64,000 nt of DNA from Pratylenchus scribneri. Taxonomy: Eukaryota > Nematoda > Chromadorea > Rhabditida > Pratylenchidae. Below the pieces are notes generated by a model that was not told the DNA's origin, ran no database searches, and saw only the letters and a program-made list of their open reading frames with translations. Made by a program: the position numbers and the translations under genes. Shown one piece after another: positions 42,201 through 54,444 of the stretch (the first letter of the stretch is position 1; each line of letters begins with the position of its first letter). Where the stretch lies: the NCBI GenBank assembly GCA_030063045.1, contig JAQSEB010000004.1, forward strand, positions 1,240,001 to 1,304,000, given 5' to 3'.

Positions 42201-42406
42201 TAATTTTAAGTCTGATTTCATTCTCGCTTTGTCTTTCTTATTTCCAATCATAATCATCACGTAGTCGGGCAATTCATCGTCAACATCTGAAATGATAATG
42301 ATAATATTTAACAAATAAATTAAGGCATACCAATTCCGTACTCCTCGATTTTTTGCCGTACTGCTGCTCGTAATTTTCGGGTTATCTCTGAGTTTTGCGA
42401 AACCAT
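39293..42406 (-). CDS. Protein with Nab2/ZC3H14-like N-terminal domain and coiled-coil C-terminus
   Basis: Start codon 42404-42406: 'MVSQNSEITRKLRAAVRQK', then (after an intron) 'DVDDELPDYVMIMIGNKK' and 'DLKLFLGENTSNFVDWLFG'. This matches the PWI-like N-terminal fold of ZC3H14/SUT-2/Nab2 poly(A)-RNA-binding proteins. Next come an Arg/Ser-rich exon (41813-41950), a long low-complexity region (41007-41750) with 'TPSPSGPD' and charged repeats, an acidic segment 'EIEDIDETDDEAEIDALL', Gln/Asn-rich exons, and a C-terminal coiled coil 'LEKVTDQIAKGQKPSE' ending at 39293. I found no CCCH zinc fingers, which in ZC3H14 relatives sit at the C-terminus. It could be a divergent ZC3H14 that lost its fingers or another nuclear RNA-processing factor sharing this domain. 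Exon joins in the Gln-rich part are uncertain. Confidence 0.7.
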
Positions 42407-42907
42407 CTATCTTAACAATTGATTCAACTATATATATTTTTCTAAAATTAAACGTAAAATTTTAAATCAACTTAATCGAATCAATTCTTTATCAAAAGTA
42501 TTGACTATTGACTAAACGTATTATGTTGCTGCAGCACGTTGCACGTATAGAATATAGATTGAAATTGAATGAATGAACATGAATTATAAGTAGAGATTTT
42601 ACTTTTATACTTTTATTCATTCTTTTATTAAATAAATGAAAAATTTAAATCTAATAATCTAATAAATTATCTATTCCCAAATTTTTAAAATAAAAATGCC
42701 CAATTCTAAAGGAAATTGTGAACTAATTTAATTGATTGAAATATTTATTGTAAATATCAACCTTGGTTGATGAAATACTATATACTAAAAAATTGTAATA
42801 TTTTATATACATGATGTAATAATAATAATGAAAGGTTAAATGCAAGTAAATAAAAAGGGAAAAATATAATGTCATGATATGGGTTGTATTTTTATGTTTT
42901 ATCATTA
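42407..42907. other. A+T-rich intergenic region
   Basis: 500 bp between two same-strand genes. It is nearly all A/T, with short poly-A/T runs and no gene or palindrome of note. Confidence 0.5.
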
Positions 42908-45900
42908 TCACAATTCTTCATCCTCCTCTTCTTCGAAGGCTGGTGGAATTATAGAAAACCTTTTGAAAATTTTTGAAATTATAAATTAATTATTTAAAAT
43001 ACCTCTGGCAATATTCAGTCATTATACTCAAATTTCTTTTAGTAATTTCATGTAGTTTTTGCTCCTTTAAATGAAAAAAACTTATTTTTGAATGTGTAAT
43101 CTAAAATACGTTTGCCAACTGTGCTTTTACGGTTTGCAAATCGGCTTCTAGATCCTTTTTCTCTTTCAATGTTTTCTGTAACCACCATTTGCATTTTCCA
43201 TAGTCAATTTGTTGGTGGCCATCTGTTGTTTCTACTTCTTGTACTGGATGAGAAAGTGGTGCAGTAGAAGAAGCTGCTTGAGTTGTCATTGAATGTAGTA
43301 AAAGTGTTTCTTCAAGACTTGGTCCTTGTCCCAATGGCTCGTTAGGAGGATCCGCTCCTGGCAATGTCGATGATATATCGTCAGAAGAAGCTCGATTAAA
43401 TAATTGTCTTCCATTTTGAGCTTTCTGACCATCTCCAGATACATATTGTTGTTGTCCTTTAAACGCAATGTAACCAGTTGAATCAAAAGATGATTTTGTA
43501 AGAGGTCCTTCACAGCGTTTCTGTTCTCCGAATGCAGGAGCAGAGTGTTTTTTTCGATCGGATATGGCTGAAAGTGTTGTAGCAAATGGGTGTGGACCAG
43601 ACCAAGAATCGCTGGGTGCGGAGATACGTGGAGGTAATTGTCGTTTTTGATTGTCTTGATCTGTTGATTGGGTATTGAGGTAAGTAGAATGCCTGTTGAA
43701 AATATCCGGTGTCAACACTGGTTGACATTCAAGGCCTTTAATTGCTGGGCAACTAGGATCTGACCAAGATTTATTTGTAATTAAAATAATTCAGGGCAAC
43801 CTTCACATCCCCTGCGCGGGTTTCCATCTGAACCGGGTGATAGCATTGTAACTTTGAGCTGAATTTTCTCAATAAGTAATTCAGAAATTTGTTCAGCTCT
43901 ATATTGTATTAATGCTTTTGATTCCAATTCCAAAATTCTTGATCCCTGTCTGATCCCTTGCCTCCAAGCACTCTTTAATTCTGTTTATCATAGAAATCAA
44001 TTTGTAAATTTACCTTATTCATATCAACTTCTGTCACAATTCCTTCCTCTTGCATGTTAAAACCAAAATATGATTCTGAAGGCTTCGATTTTCGTAAAAT
44101 GACCTGAAAATCATTTGGTTTCATAATTCTAATACAGTCAACAAATACCTCTTTAGCTTCATCCCCATTTGTGACTGCAACGAGACGTTTTAATAAAAAA
44201 CCAATTTCCCGTTCGCTGTCATCTAAATTTATTTATTTCGAATTATTCATTGTTTTCCAATTATTATGGAAAAATTACCAGGAGATAAGCACCAAAGAAG
44301 AAGCATGTTAAAGTGATCATAAAAGATTTTAAGACTAAATTAAAACATTGAGTAATATTCAAAAAATATGTCAACCCTCCATCCGCTGTTTGGATCCAAC
44401 CCAGAATAGAATGAGTTGGACAGGCAAAAATTGAGAGTCCTGAGGGCACGTCCAAAAGTACAAGATTATCCGCAGATAAGCCTAGTAGGTTCAATAAGTT
44501 TTCGCTATATTTAAAAAAAAATACCCAAAATTCCTGCAGTCTTTCTACCCAGTGAATGATCTAAAAATTCCACTTGCCTAAACAAATTTACAATTTATTT
44601 ATTTGTCAAAATATGTTGACCATGAAAGTGCTGCTTTTAACGATGAATCCAGAACAGGTTTTGGTATGGTTCTTTCCTTCGATTTTTTAATTGAACTTCC
44701 TCCCAAAAGACGTGATGCGATCCTCGACGCACCCTTATTAAAAATTTCCCTATAATTTTTTAACTCTTCTACCTCATTTGTATGATGTGTAGCTGAATAA
44801 TTTTCGACCATTTCTTTCAAAGCCTCTCTTCTAGTTCGAGCAGCCATAGAAGCAAATTTTCTTGAGCGGAGAACTGCATTTTCAGCATTTATTATCTGCA
44901 AATTTGAGACCAATCATTTTTTAAATAATTAAAATTACTTTATGTATGAGAAAATCGTGAAATTCTGCATTTTTTTGATATAAAGCACTTGAAAGTGGAG
45001 GACCGAATGCAGGAACATCTTTAGCTCGGGAAATTGCTACTTTATATGCCAATTTTTCAGTGAGAGGATTACAACATTGGATAATGATGAAAACTTCACG
45101 ATATGTAAATATAATCCATTATTTTTAAGCAATTACAAATTACCATGTTGAAAATGAGATCGAACAGTAATGGGTGAAAATGGAAGTGACTCGGGTTCCT
45201 GGAAAATTATAGTAACCTGCGAGAGAGGGAAATATGATCTTAAAAAAAAGAAAATTTCAACCATATCATTCCCAATGTGCCTTTTTCTGGCTAACTTGAA
45301 AAACGGTTTAAGTTCAAAATTAATTTATTTAACCAAATTTAATCACCTGTTGTTTATTGTTTGGAGAAAATGGTAAGAAGGTTGAAACGTGGAACATAAT
45401 TTGAGTTTGAGAATTGTGGTGCTCGGTGTAAATGCTATATTGGCCGGTTGTATCACTTAATTTGATATTTTTCATATAAATAATGGGATATATATTTTAC
45501 CTTTTCGTGTCCAAACCACCCTTATATCCTTCAAAACCCTTCAATCGTACTCTCCTAAAATGAGAATTCAATTAGATTCAATTTCAAACAAACGAACATT
45601 CCAAGGAAATCCAAAAATTCTTCAAAATTCGGTGAAGCGTTCTCATTGTTGTACATCTAAATAGAGAATTTAAATTTTTAAAATTAATAATGTAAAATTA
45701 TTACTTGCTCCTCAGTCTGTTGTCCTTTTTTGCAATAAAGAACACCAACTTTGTATTTCCGGTAAATAGGCTGTTCGTCAATTTTGAGGAGCATTTCTTC
45801 AACCTTAGGGATGTTAATCGCTGGTCGAAGGGAACCAAAATGGACCTATAATAAATATTTTATTTAAAATGCGTCATAACTCATAATCATACTTGAGGGC

Positions 45901-47434
45901 AAATTATTTCCAATAATTCTCTCATTAAATTCCTCGTGCTCCTATCTTGCGAATTATCCGATAGTGCTTCCTCGGGAATGGCAACTCGCATTGTTAAAAT
46001 ATCAGAAATTCGTATAATTAAACTTAAATGGAAAGAATGAGATTTTGAAAATGGATCAGACCGGTAGATGGTATGCTGGCAAGGTCCTTCCTTTATTTCT
46101 TCACGTACCATAGATATTACCACAGGACCCTTAAGCAATAAAATATGTCATCATAATAATTTTTTACCAAAGATTCATCATTTCCACAATATTCAACTAT
46201 AAAACTAGACATCATTAATCATAATAAGAATTTACCATGTGGCCTTCCAACAAAACAATGCCGGAAATAATAACTGCCCATGTCTTGAGGTTCAACAACG
46301 ATTTTTGGTTGTCGTTCAGCACACAATTTACCTAAATATTAAAAATATGTATTACACCGAAATTAAATATTTTCTGATCACCGCCTAAATATACATTGGA
46401 AACGTCCTCTAAAACACCAATTTCTGCTGCTGTGTGTTCACGATGCCAATCAGAAGACAATTTGGTTTCATCGAGGAGTATATGCATCTGTTGTTGTTGA
46501 TGTCTGGTTAATGCCACACGTCGTATCGGCTCATTGCCCAATTCATTGCTAACATTTAAGTATTAAATTAAGATAAAAAAAATTGTTGAACCGAAAAGCA
46601 GGACAGCTGAAAGATAAAATAGTCAATAATCATAACACATTTAATAACACTCACCTCGCCAACAACTCATTGGATTTCCCATCACCACAATCATCTTCTG
46701 ATGGGCTTTGTGCCTGCGACGCTCCAGTGGGTCCTTCCAAACTTGCTGTTTCTGGTGTACCCAACCCCCATGCAAATGCAATTGATCGGCAATCATGATA
46801 TCCTACAAAAATATTTTTAAAAAACATTGATTGAAACTGATACCGATTAATTGAGCTGATGTGGGATGCAACCATTCACCTTGCACTGATGATGTTATTG
46901 TAGAGATTTCCTATAATTAGTAATTTTATTACATAAATGATAAAAGTAATTATAATTATTATGCACTTTTGCGATTGTTGTCTGATTTCCTAGTGTCCAA
47001 CTTTCCTGGATACTTATTTGTGAAAGGGAATATTGCAAATTGCTCTGATGTTGTTGATTCAGCGGAGATTCAGTTTCTGTTGATTGGGGTTGAGTATTCT
47101 GTATAAAGTGTATGAACTATAAACATATATTTATAAATTATAATGGGTACTTTTCCGTTATCTGGAAGCAGATTTTTTCACCCTTTAAAAATTACCTTAT
47201 GTTACCCCCAAAAAATGAAAATCCTAGAATCATCTAAAATCATGTTTTTTCATCGTTCTACATTCAAATATGAATATTAAAATAAGAATCTCAAAAAAAT
47301 TTTTCAAAATCTGTAATGATATGAATGAAACATATAATAATAATTTAAATATAATTTAATTTACATATAAATAAAAAATACCTCTACCTGACATAAAATT
47401 TGTTGCTGCTGATGTTCCGTAGCCGATGAACTCA
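42908..47434 (-). CDS. SIPA1-like Rap GTPase-activating protein
   Basis: Stimulates GTP hydrolysis by Rap small GTPases at membranes and junctions. Many short exons from start codon 47432-47434 to stop 42908-42910. Order: Gln/Ser-rich N-terminus; 'HWREHT/EIGVLED' region; '[19 protein letters not shown]'; '[16 protein letters not shown]' and '[19 protein letters not shown]'; '[17 protein letters not shown]'; '[18 protein letters not shown]'; the RapGAP catalytic Asn-thumb helix 'RKRHIGND' near 45290, intact, then '[15 protein letters not shown]'; '[15 protein letters not shown]'; '[13 protein letters not shown]'; a SIPA-type '[15 protein letters not shown]' module; a PDZ domain ('[13 protein letters not shown]', '[14 protein letters not shown]'); and a C-terminal coiled coil '[20 protein letters not shown]' ending 'EEEEDEEL'. 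Domain order equals SIPA1/SIPA1L family members. Assignment firm; which vertebrate paralogue is not meaningful. Confidence 0.92.
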
Positions 47435-48549
47435 TAATTCTTTTATTGATCACGGCTAACTAAAATTTTATCATTTTTATTTGAATATACTAGCATTTTT
47501 CCATCGTAGTTAATTTACTCTAAAATAGCAAAATTATAAAATTGAAATAAAATATTATTGCTGCTCTTTAGCTGGAACTTAAGATCGATTTTCTAGCTAA
47601 ATTCTCTAGGATAAAAAGGTGGATCTTTTAAGTTATTTTATTAGCTAGCAGAGCAGAAGCGAAAACTTTTTATATCACTTTCAAAGAAGACAGGTTGAAT
47701 GTGAGTGAGAAATTGAGGAATTAGAAATAATTATTTTTTATTGAACTTTATTCGAACCAAAGTATTTAGGAATTGTTAGATTTAGATACAGATCGCGATC
47801 GCTTATTTTATTAAATATTATTAATTCCTACTTGTGTAGAAAAAATTTAAAATGGAAAAAGTTATGTTGTGTGTGTTTAAATTTAAGCAGCAGATTTTTT
47901 GCTGTGCCATTTCCCTATCTACCAATGTCCACTTCCATTGGCCAAACTAAGGAAATTCTGACTTTGGTGGGCTTGCGCTAGCTTCTTCTGCTTTTGGCTA
48001 GCCACCCATTTGCTTGTGCCAGTCGATACTCCATTGCTTTGAGCCTATACCCCTTCCCCTCTTTCTCCAAGTCGACTGCCAAATAATCCATCCCTTTGGG
48101 CAAGAGAGACGGCCTTTTCTCATTCAGTCAATTCCACCCTTTCCTCAATTTCTGTTATATCGGTCGTGGTCTCGCTGCCGCAGTCTAGGCATAGGCATTC
48201 TTATTCTTTTTCGGGAGCAATGAAGAAGCATCCGAATTGCGCAGCACAACCACAAGCTTTTCCGTTCTTAGCTTAGAGAGAGCTCACTCCCCCCCCCCAC
48301 GCTCACACTCATCACCCATTTGATAGGTATAATTTTTTTCTCAAACTTTAGGCATGTTTAAAATTAAAAAAAGGTAGAGAGAGAGAATTGAATTGTTGTA
48401 TCGAAGTTATTTTTATAAGATAAAAGCTTATGACATGAATTACAAAACAAAAGAGAAATTTTCACTTTAAAATAACTTTTATCGTCATAAATGGAAAGAA
48501 ACAAAGATGGAAATTAAATTATAATAGACATTGGACACAGTTTCAAAAT
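47435..48549. other. Intergenic region with a G+C-richer island
   Basis: 1.1 kb upstream of the SIPA1-like gene. 47880-48310 is clearly less A/T-rich than its surroundings, with 'GTCTCGCTGCCGCAGTC' and a run of nine C near 48291-48299, and shows no coding motif I recognise. It may be the promoter and 5' leader of the RapGAP gene. Confidence 0.4.
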
Positions 48550-50090
48550 TCAGAACAACGTAAGCGCAATCCCGAATCGATGGCCAATTGCCTTGAAATA
48601 ATAATGGTCAATGCATTCTTTCGTTTTATCGACTGAATCTTCCGGAACACCTTCGGCCTTCTATTAATTTTTTTTTTGATTTTTAAGAATTTTTTTTGAA
48701 CTCACCACTTGAAGTATTACATAATCGCCCTGGAATTATAAATATAAAAAAAATATTCAAAATTTATATATAGAAATTTACTTTGTCCATTAGATATAAT
48801 TGGATATCAGCATATAATTGTGTTGGATAATTTTTTGTCAAACACCATTTCTATAAATGTGTATTTTCAATCTAAATTATATTTGAATAATACCATTGAA
48901 ATTTGTTTGTCTTTGATGATTGTTCCAAATTTTCCAGTAATTAGACCACCCAACATCGAGAATGAACCCCCTTCAGAGAGATCGAGGGAGGAATTCGGAC
49001 ACCAAACAGAAATTAGCTGCAAATGATTGTTCACTCATGTCAATAATAATTTCATTTATATCACCTGATTATTTGTCAATATTTCGAAAAGATGATCCGG
49101 CGATGTTTTGAAGTTTGAGCTGAGTTCAAATGAAGCAAATTTAACTGAAATAAACAAAAAATGATTCGTTTTTTTATTTTATTCGAATGATCAGTAATAC
49201 TTTTTAAATAAAATAAATGAAAACCTTTTTCTTGCTTAGAATTTGAGGTGTCTAGAGATTGATCATTATTTCCGCAAACAATATTTTGGAATTCCCGCTT
49301 GTCAACAATAATTGTTTTCCCAGTTGCCACAGCTTGAGGGCGAATAACCCCTTTGTCATTTGGTAAAATAAGTCCTTGGCTAAAAATGGTTTCATTTTAT
49401 TAGGTTCTATGTGAATTAATTACCTGAATTCCGTCTTTAACTCTTGGATATACTTTTCAAGTTGACCACGTATGAGAGAGAGGCCGTCATTGTTAATTAT
49501 GTCCATAATTTGACGTTCATGAGGGCCTGTTTGATTTACTTGTGCAGAAATCTATTATTTAAAAATATTTTTATAGTGAACATGTGAGTGCTAACTTGTA
49601 TTTCGTTGGGCTCGTTTTCGTCGCTCAAATTTAAAATTTCGATTTTCCCTTTGTAAACAATTTCGGAATCAGAAATTGTTGCTAAAAAAAGAATAGTGTT
49701 GTTTAAAATTTTTAGGAAAGGAAACCTTCAAAGTCAATAATTATTGCCCACTCAAAAAAGAAAATTAATTTTGCCTTTCGATTGTTGGCGGTAGCTTCAC
49801 CTTAATTAAAATTAATCAGCAGCCTATTAACATTAAGTTTGCCTACCTTCAAGTTTGCTGAATTCCTTAAACTCAATTTTAACTGGTCCTTTCTCCAACG
49901 TTTGTTTTAATAGCAATTCCTTCTATTATAATAAAATTTAAATTGATAAAGTATGAATAATAAAATTTACCAATCGGGTCAAACTCCAAGGTCCGGCATT
50001 TTTCTCAATCCAGTGCCAATTGTTTGGATTCGTAGCATCAGGTCGTTCCTCGACTATCCATCTTGGATCCCCTTCACCCCATTTTGCCAT
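48550..50090 (-). CDS. AHSA1: Activator of Hsp90 ATPase (Aha1/AHSA1)
   Basis: Cytosolic co-chaperone that binds the Hsp90 middle domain and stimulates its ATPase. Start 50088-50090: 'MAKWGEGDPRWIVEERPDA', then 'NPNNWHWIEKNAGPWS', the Aha1 signature. The N-terminal Aha1 domain continues through 'KLIFFFEWAI' and 'GQLEKYIQELKTEFS'. After a variable linker ('AVATGKTIIVDKREF') follows the AHSA1/START-like C-terminal domain: 'VKFASFELSSNFKTSPDHLF', 'GGSFSMLGGLITGKF' and a last exon 'GVPEDSVDKTKECIDHYYF' with 'AIGHRFG', ending at 48550. About six small introns. Length and domain order fit complete AHSA1 (~340 residues). An upstream neighbour on the same strand, the AP-2 gene, is about 1.1 kb away, so no operon link is evident. 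Confidence 0.95.
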
Positions 50091-51166
50091 TTTCAATATA
50101 TGTATGGAATAAAATAATATATTTCTGAAATTCTTTCTTGTTTAAATATTGAAATGATTATTCCATAATTCTCCCATATCTCCGAATTAATAAAAGTATC
50201 CGACATGCGACATGCCGATTTATATTTATTTATTTAAATATCGTTGTTCATTTTTATAACTTTTTTAACATTTTTTTTTGAACGAAGAATAATCGAGAAA
50301 AGAAAACGAACGAGATACGAGACGAGAACGAGAATCGAGAATTCGAGATTTTATGGACATAGTGTCATAATATCAAAATGCTAAAAAATTCAAAATGAAT
50401 TTATAGGGTTCTCAGTTCCAGTTCCAGCAACCACCCAACCAGGAATGCATTTCCCCTTTTTGGGATTTGCCCCTTTTTTAATTAAGCCCCACAGCCGAGT
50501 TGCCATCAAAATTATTTTATACAATCTATTATTAACAATATTGGGCAAAAACAATACAATTGCAGAAATGAAAAATGATGAACAGACCAAAAATGTTGAA
50601 TTGCACTTTTTAATGTAATTTTTCGAGAAAATGAAATCTACATAAATATGCTTGATTTTTTATTCCAATCAATTAAGTGAATTATAAAGATTTGAAAAAT
50701 TAATGCACACATCCACGAAAAATTGCTAATTTTTTGGCATTGGGAGTTTGGAGGGAAAAGGTGAACTTGTGTAAAAAATGTATAAAGTCCATAGATATTA
50801 GATATGTAATGTATTAAGAAAGGAAGTAATATAATAACTAATAAGTGAATTTTGCAAAATTCCCAATTAGATATGTGTCATTGAATTGAAAATGCCTTTG
50901 AGAAAAATGAGAAAAACTAAATTGTTTTATATTGCAATATCATTCTCTATCATTTTAATTTGATGTTCGAGGAAGCTTTTGAAGCAAGAAATTCCAACTT
51001 GAATGCCCATGTTCCCTAAAAATGATCTGTAACTTTTTTTTATTCTTTAAATTGACCGAATCCGTGTGTTAAGCATGCAAAATTCGAAAAGGCGCCTTGC
51101 AATTTATTTGGAAGGATTTGTTCGTCATTCTTTTTTTCGAAAGATATCCAAATTATTATTTATAAG
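50091..51166. other. Intergenic region with a purine-rich tract
   Basis: 1.1 kb between the AP-2 and AHSA1 genes. 50281-50350 is an almost pure purine stretch with GAACGAGA/GAGACGAGA-like repeats, which can adopt unusual DNA structure or serve as GAGA-type promoter element; it lies about 190 bp upstream of the AHSA1 start. A 66-codon - strand frame at 50390-50590 has no recognisable domain and is not called. Confidence 0.45.
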
Positions 51167-52448
51167 TTAAGTTATTATTACAGTTTCCATAACCGGTGAT
51201 TTATCTTGGCACAATAATTCTAAAAATTCCATCGTCAATTTCAATGCAGCTGATAAATTTTCAAGTCTTTGAAAATTTTGCGTCTTCTTGACATTGTTTT
51301 GCTTGAGCACTTCTATGGCCATTTCCTTAGCAGGAAAATCTGATTCAGCAATCTATAATTTAAAAATGTACTAGTTGTTTTTTCGTATGATATTCCTGCC
51401 TTTTGAAAATCTTTTGCAAATTGAGAAGCTTCGGCCTCAGTCAGTGCCGAAAGTAAAGTAATTTGGGACAGTCGTCGTCGTCCTCGCGGAATTGCAAGAC
51501 CTACTTGTGACAATTCTTCCACCAATAGCTGACTTTTTTCAGGCATTTTCGCGCGTCTTAACAATGCACCAAGTAGACTTAATTTGAAAATAATTCATTT
51601 CGGAATTTAATATAATCCTCTGCTTACGAAAAATTGAAGCATTCCGGACCCATAAGACGACGTTTCACTTCACCTACTGTCATTTTATATTTTACAACAT
51701 TTGATAGTAGGGAAAGGCGTCCAGGAATTGTTGCAAAAATTCTGGAATATTATTCATAAAAAATATATTTCGCATTTTTAGGGAATTGAACCGGTCATGA
51801 GGGACGGAACCCTCATTAATTTCTAAAATTCCAGGAGAACATTTCATTGGATTCAATTTTGAAAATTTTTGATTCTCCGTAATCTTTTGGTAATCTTCTT
51901 CATCAATTAGGCTTGATTCTCTTGCCAAATTATTTTTGTTTTCTTGAAGGGCCAACAAGAATTGTGATTCAGTGAAAAAATGTCTTTGCGAATCAGATAC
52001 AGTACTCTTCAATAAGTAATTGAGTGATTTATCAATGATATTATAATTTGTTGAGCTACTGCTGCTGCTTGTCTAAACATTAATATCATTTTTAATATTA
52101 TTATTAATAGCTTCTTCCACCTCACTATCCTGATTGCAAATATGTCCAATTATTTCAGCCATTTCTCCCTTATTGTTAATATTCTGATTCCCATTTGCTT
52201 CTTCCTCATTGCTATTTCCGTTCGAAATACTATGGTGGGCTAGTCGAGCTCGCTTCTTTTCCAGCAATTCTGGAAAAATAATACAGATATTTCAAAAGTA
52301 TATAGTTGTTATTAAAGCCTTGAATTGCAATTGGACGCTTCCGTTCTCTGTTTTCGGATTCTCTTGGCAAAAATGGAATTAATTGATGCTTTGATGTGTC
52401 TAATGGACTTGGATCGGTCTGAACCGAAAGTTCAGTGGCAGCGGTCAT
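51167..52448 (-). CDS. AP-2 family transcription factor
   Basis: Nuclear sequence-specific DNA-binding factor. Start 52446-52448 ('[17 protein letters not shown]'), stop 51167-51169. The N-terminal ~200 residues are low-complexity with a basic '[13 protein letters not shown]' patch. The AP-2 DNA-binding/dimerisation domain begins '[20 protein letters not shown]', '[20 protein letters not shown]', '[20 protein letters not shown]', '[20 protein letters not shown]', '[11 protein letters not shown]', then '[14 protein letters not shown]' and the helix-span-helix end '[17 protein letters not shown]'. Motif spacing is that of TFAP2 proteins, and nematodes carry several AP-2 genes. The '[13 protein letters not shown]' segment with unusual splice frames before the domain is less certain. 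Divergent from GTF2H2, with 2.8 kb between. Confidence 0.93.
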
Positions 52449-54050
52449 TAATTAATTAAGGCACAAAAAGTGGCTATGATATAAAGGCACGTACGAATAT
52501 AAAAAGCTATCTAAAATTTTTTTTTAAAAAATGAGGCAATGAAATCATGCTTTTTTTAATTAATCATTAATTTTCGGTAATGTACATCAAAGAAATGTAT
52601 GATGGTGCGCGCCAATGGTTTTGGCAAGCCCTTTTAGTGCTTTGACAATTGATAGTCATTGGTTGTGTGGCTGTCGACTAGGCCAGCAATTGAGCCAACA
52701 TTCAGCCGGAGGCTGGTTGGCCTCTTCTACCCTTTTACTTCTCCTATTCACAATCACCGCTGGCGGCGAGAGCGGAAAGGATGGGAGAAGATGGGACAAA
52801 TTTCGCCAATGGCTCGGTCTGCGTGCGTAGCCTAATCATTCCCTTCGGGGCTTTGCTTGAGGAGAGCCGGGAAAAGGCGAAAATGGGGACAAACAAAACG
52901 CTATACCCCACGGCTGGCAGGCCCTTTCCTGACTTGACTGTCTCAGGCCTAAGGCACAAAAGCAAAGGATGTCGATGTGCATTGCACATTGCTTTAGGGC
53001 TAAAGACAGTCGATTGAGGACTTGGCCAGAAGGGAAGAGCGGTAGAAACGGATTGGGTGAGTAATGGATGATGGTATTTAAAATTTGGTAAAGAGTTATT
53101 ATTGGAAAAAAATAATGCAGGATTAATGTAAAATTAGGATATTATTTTAATAAAATTTGTTTTTGTATAGAGTAATTGTAATTGACCTTTTGATAATTTA
53201 AATTTTAATGGATGATGATGGGGAAAGAACCTTAAAGCAATTTTTGAATTTCACCCTCAGGCATTCTTTTAGCGGATTTGTTCCGATGAATTATAACAAT
53301 ATAGTGTGGGAGTACTCAGCACTGTACAAACCCTCGGGGGAAATAAAAAAGGTGAAAGAGCCTCGGCCTGACTGTTCAATCGATTCCCCTGCGGGCGTGG
53401 GCGACATTGCTGGGCCTAGTAGCCTAAGGCCCGGCGACCTCTCCTCCATTCACCTTCCTCCCTGTATTATAAAAGGAATGGTCACCGCCTTTTCTACCTT
53501 TAGGCAGTTTGTGGCGACCCCCGAGGGCGATTTTGGATTGTCCTCTATTGGCTACAGCTATTATGTTGCCTCCGTCGAAAGCCTGGCACTGCCGGTAGAA
53601 TGTAGGAGAAGGAGAATCTGAAAGGTGGGATGTGAGAATACAGTGCAATGAAGGAAGGATGTTTGCATTGCCATTGGCCTTTTGCCTCAATGCGATTGCG
53701 GAAACGAAGGAAAAATTGGGATACGAAATGAAAGGTCGCGCCTTTGCTTTCCCTTTCCCACAAAAAGTGTTGTGAGCCTTCGAGGCCATTTCCCTTATTT
53801 CCCAACTTGTATGTATTATATTATGTTCAAACACAGCACACCAATTCTGGAAGAATTAGGAGAAGACATGGAATAAATACCAGCGTATAAAAGGTCAAGA
53901 TTATTTCAAAAAAAAATCCATTTTCCATTTCCGTTTTCCAAAAAACCCCCCCAAAAATATCCATCCCAATTCCAAAGCTCGATATGATCATATAATACAA
54001 TAAATCGAACTTCGAACAACATAAACATATTTACAATTGAATGGTATTTA
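52449..54050. other. Intergenic region with G+C-richer islands
   Basis: Upstream of the AP-2 gene. Two islands (52600-53030 and 53300-53800) are clearly richer in G+C than neighbouring DNA, with 'CTGGCGGCGAGAGCGG' and 'GGCCCGGCGACCTCTCC'. Short frames occur on both strands but none shows a domain or exon-like pattern. They may be regulatory DNA of the AP-2 gene or remains of mobile DNA. Confidence 0.4.
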
Positions 54051-54051
54051 A

Positions 54052-54410
54052 TCTGCAGAAAAAAAACATTGAATTTGCAGAATTGCAGAAAAGAGTATTA
54101 AAAATGCAGAAAAGTGTATACCGGTTTAGTGGTTTGTCCTAGACCCCCAAAACCTATACCCATTCGATAGATCTCGAGACGCGTCGATTGGTATATATTT
54201 TGTCATGATTTGACTAAAAAAGGTTTTAAACCATTTAACCATTTTATGGATTTTGGTTCAAAACCAATTAAATCATGACAAATTATATATATATACCATT
54301 CGATGCGTCTTGACGAGCTCTGTCCAATGGTATATGGTTTGCCGGTATAAACTTTTCTACATTTTCAATACTCTTTTTTGCAATTTCAATGTTTTTTTCT
54401 GCATCATAAA
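54052..54410. repeat. Inverted-repeat element with family Y core
   Basis: Imperfect terminal arms: left 'CTGCAGAAAAAAAACATTG', 'AATGCAGAAAAGTGTATACC'; right 'CCGGTATAAACTTTTCTAC', 'TTCAATGTTTTTTTCTGCA'. The core carries the family Y signature twice in inverted orientation ('GAGACGCGTCGATTGGTATA' and 'ATACCATTCGATGCGTCTTG') around 'AAACCATTTAACC'. Confidence 0.8.
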
Positions 54411-54444
54411 TTAAATATTTCCTTTTATAATTTTTGGAGCTAGC

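Noticed and set aside
50390..50590. - strand frame of 66 codons between the AP-2 and AHSA1 genes
   Set aside because: No recognisable motif and no plausible exon partners; probably chance.
52615..53621. Several short frames in the G+C-richer islands
   Set aside because: No domain, no splice pattern, both strands equally open; not called as genes.
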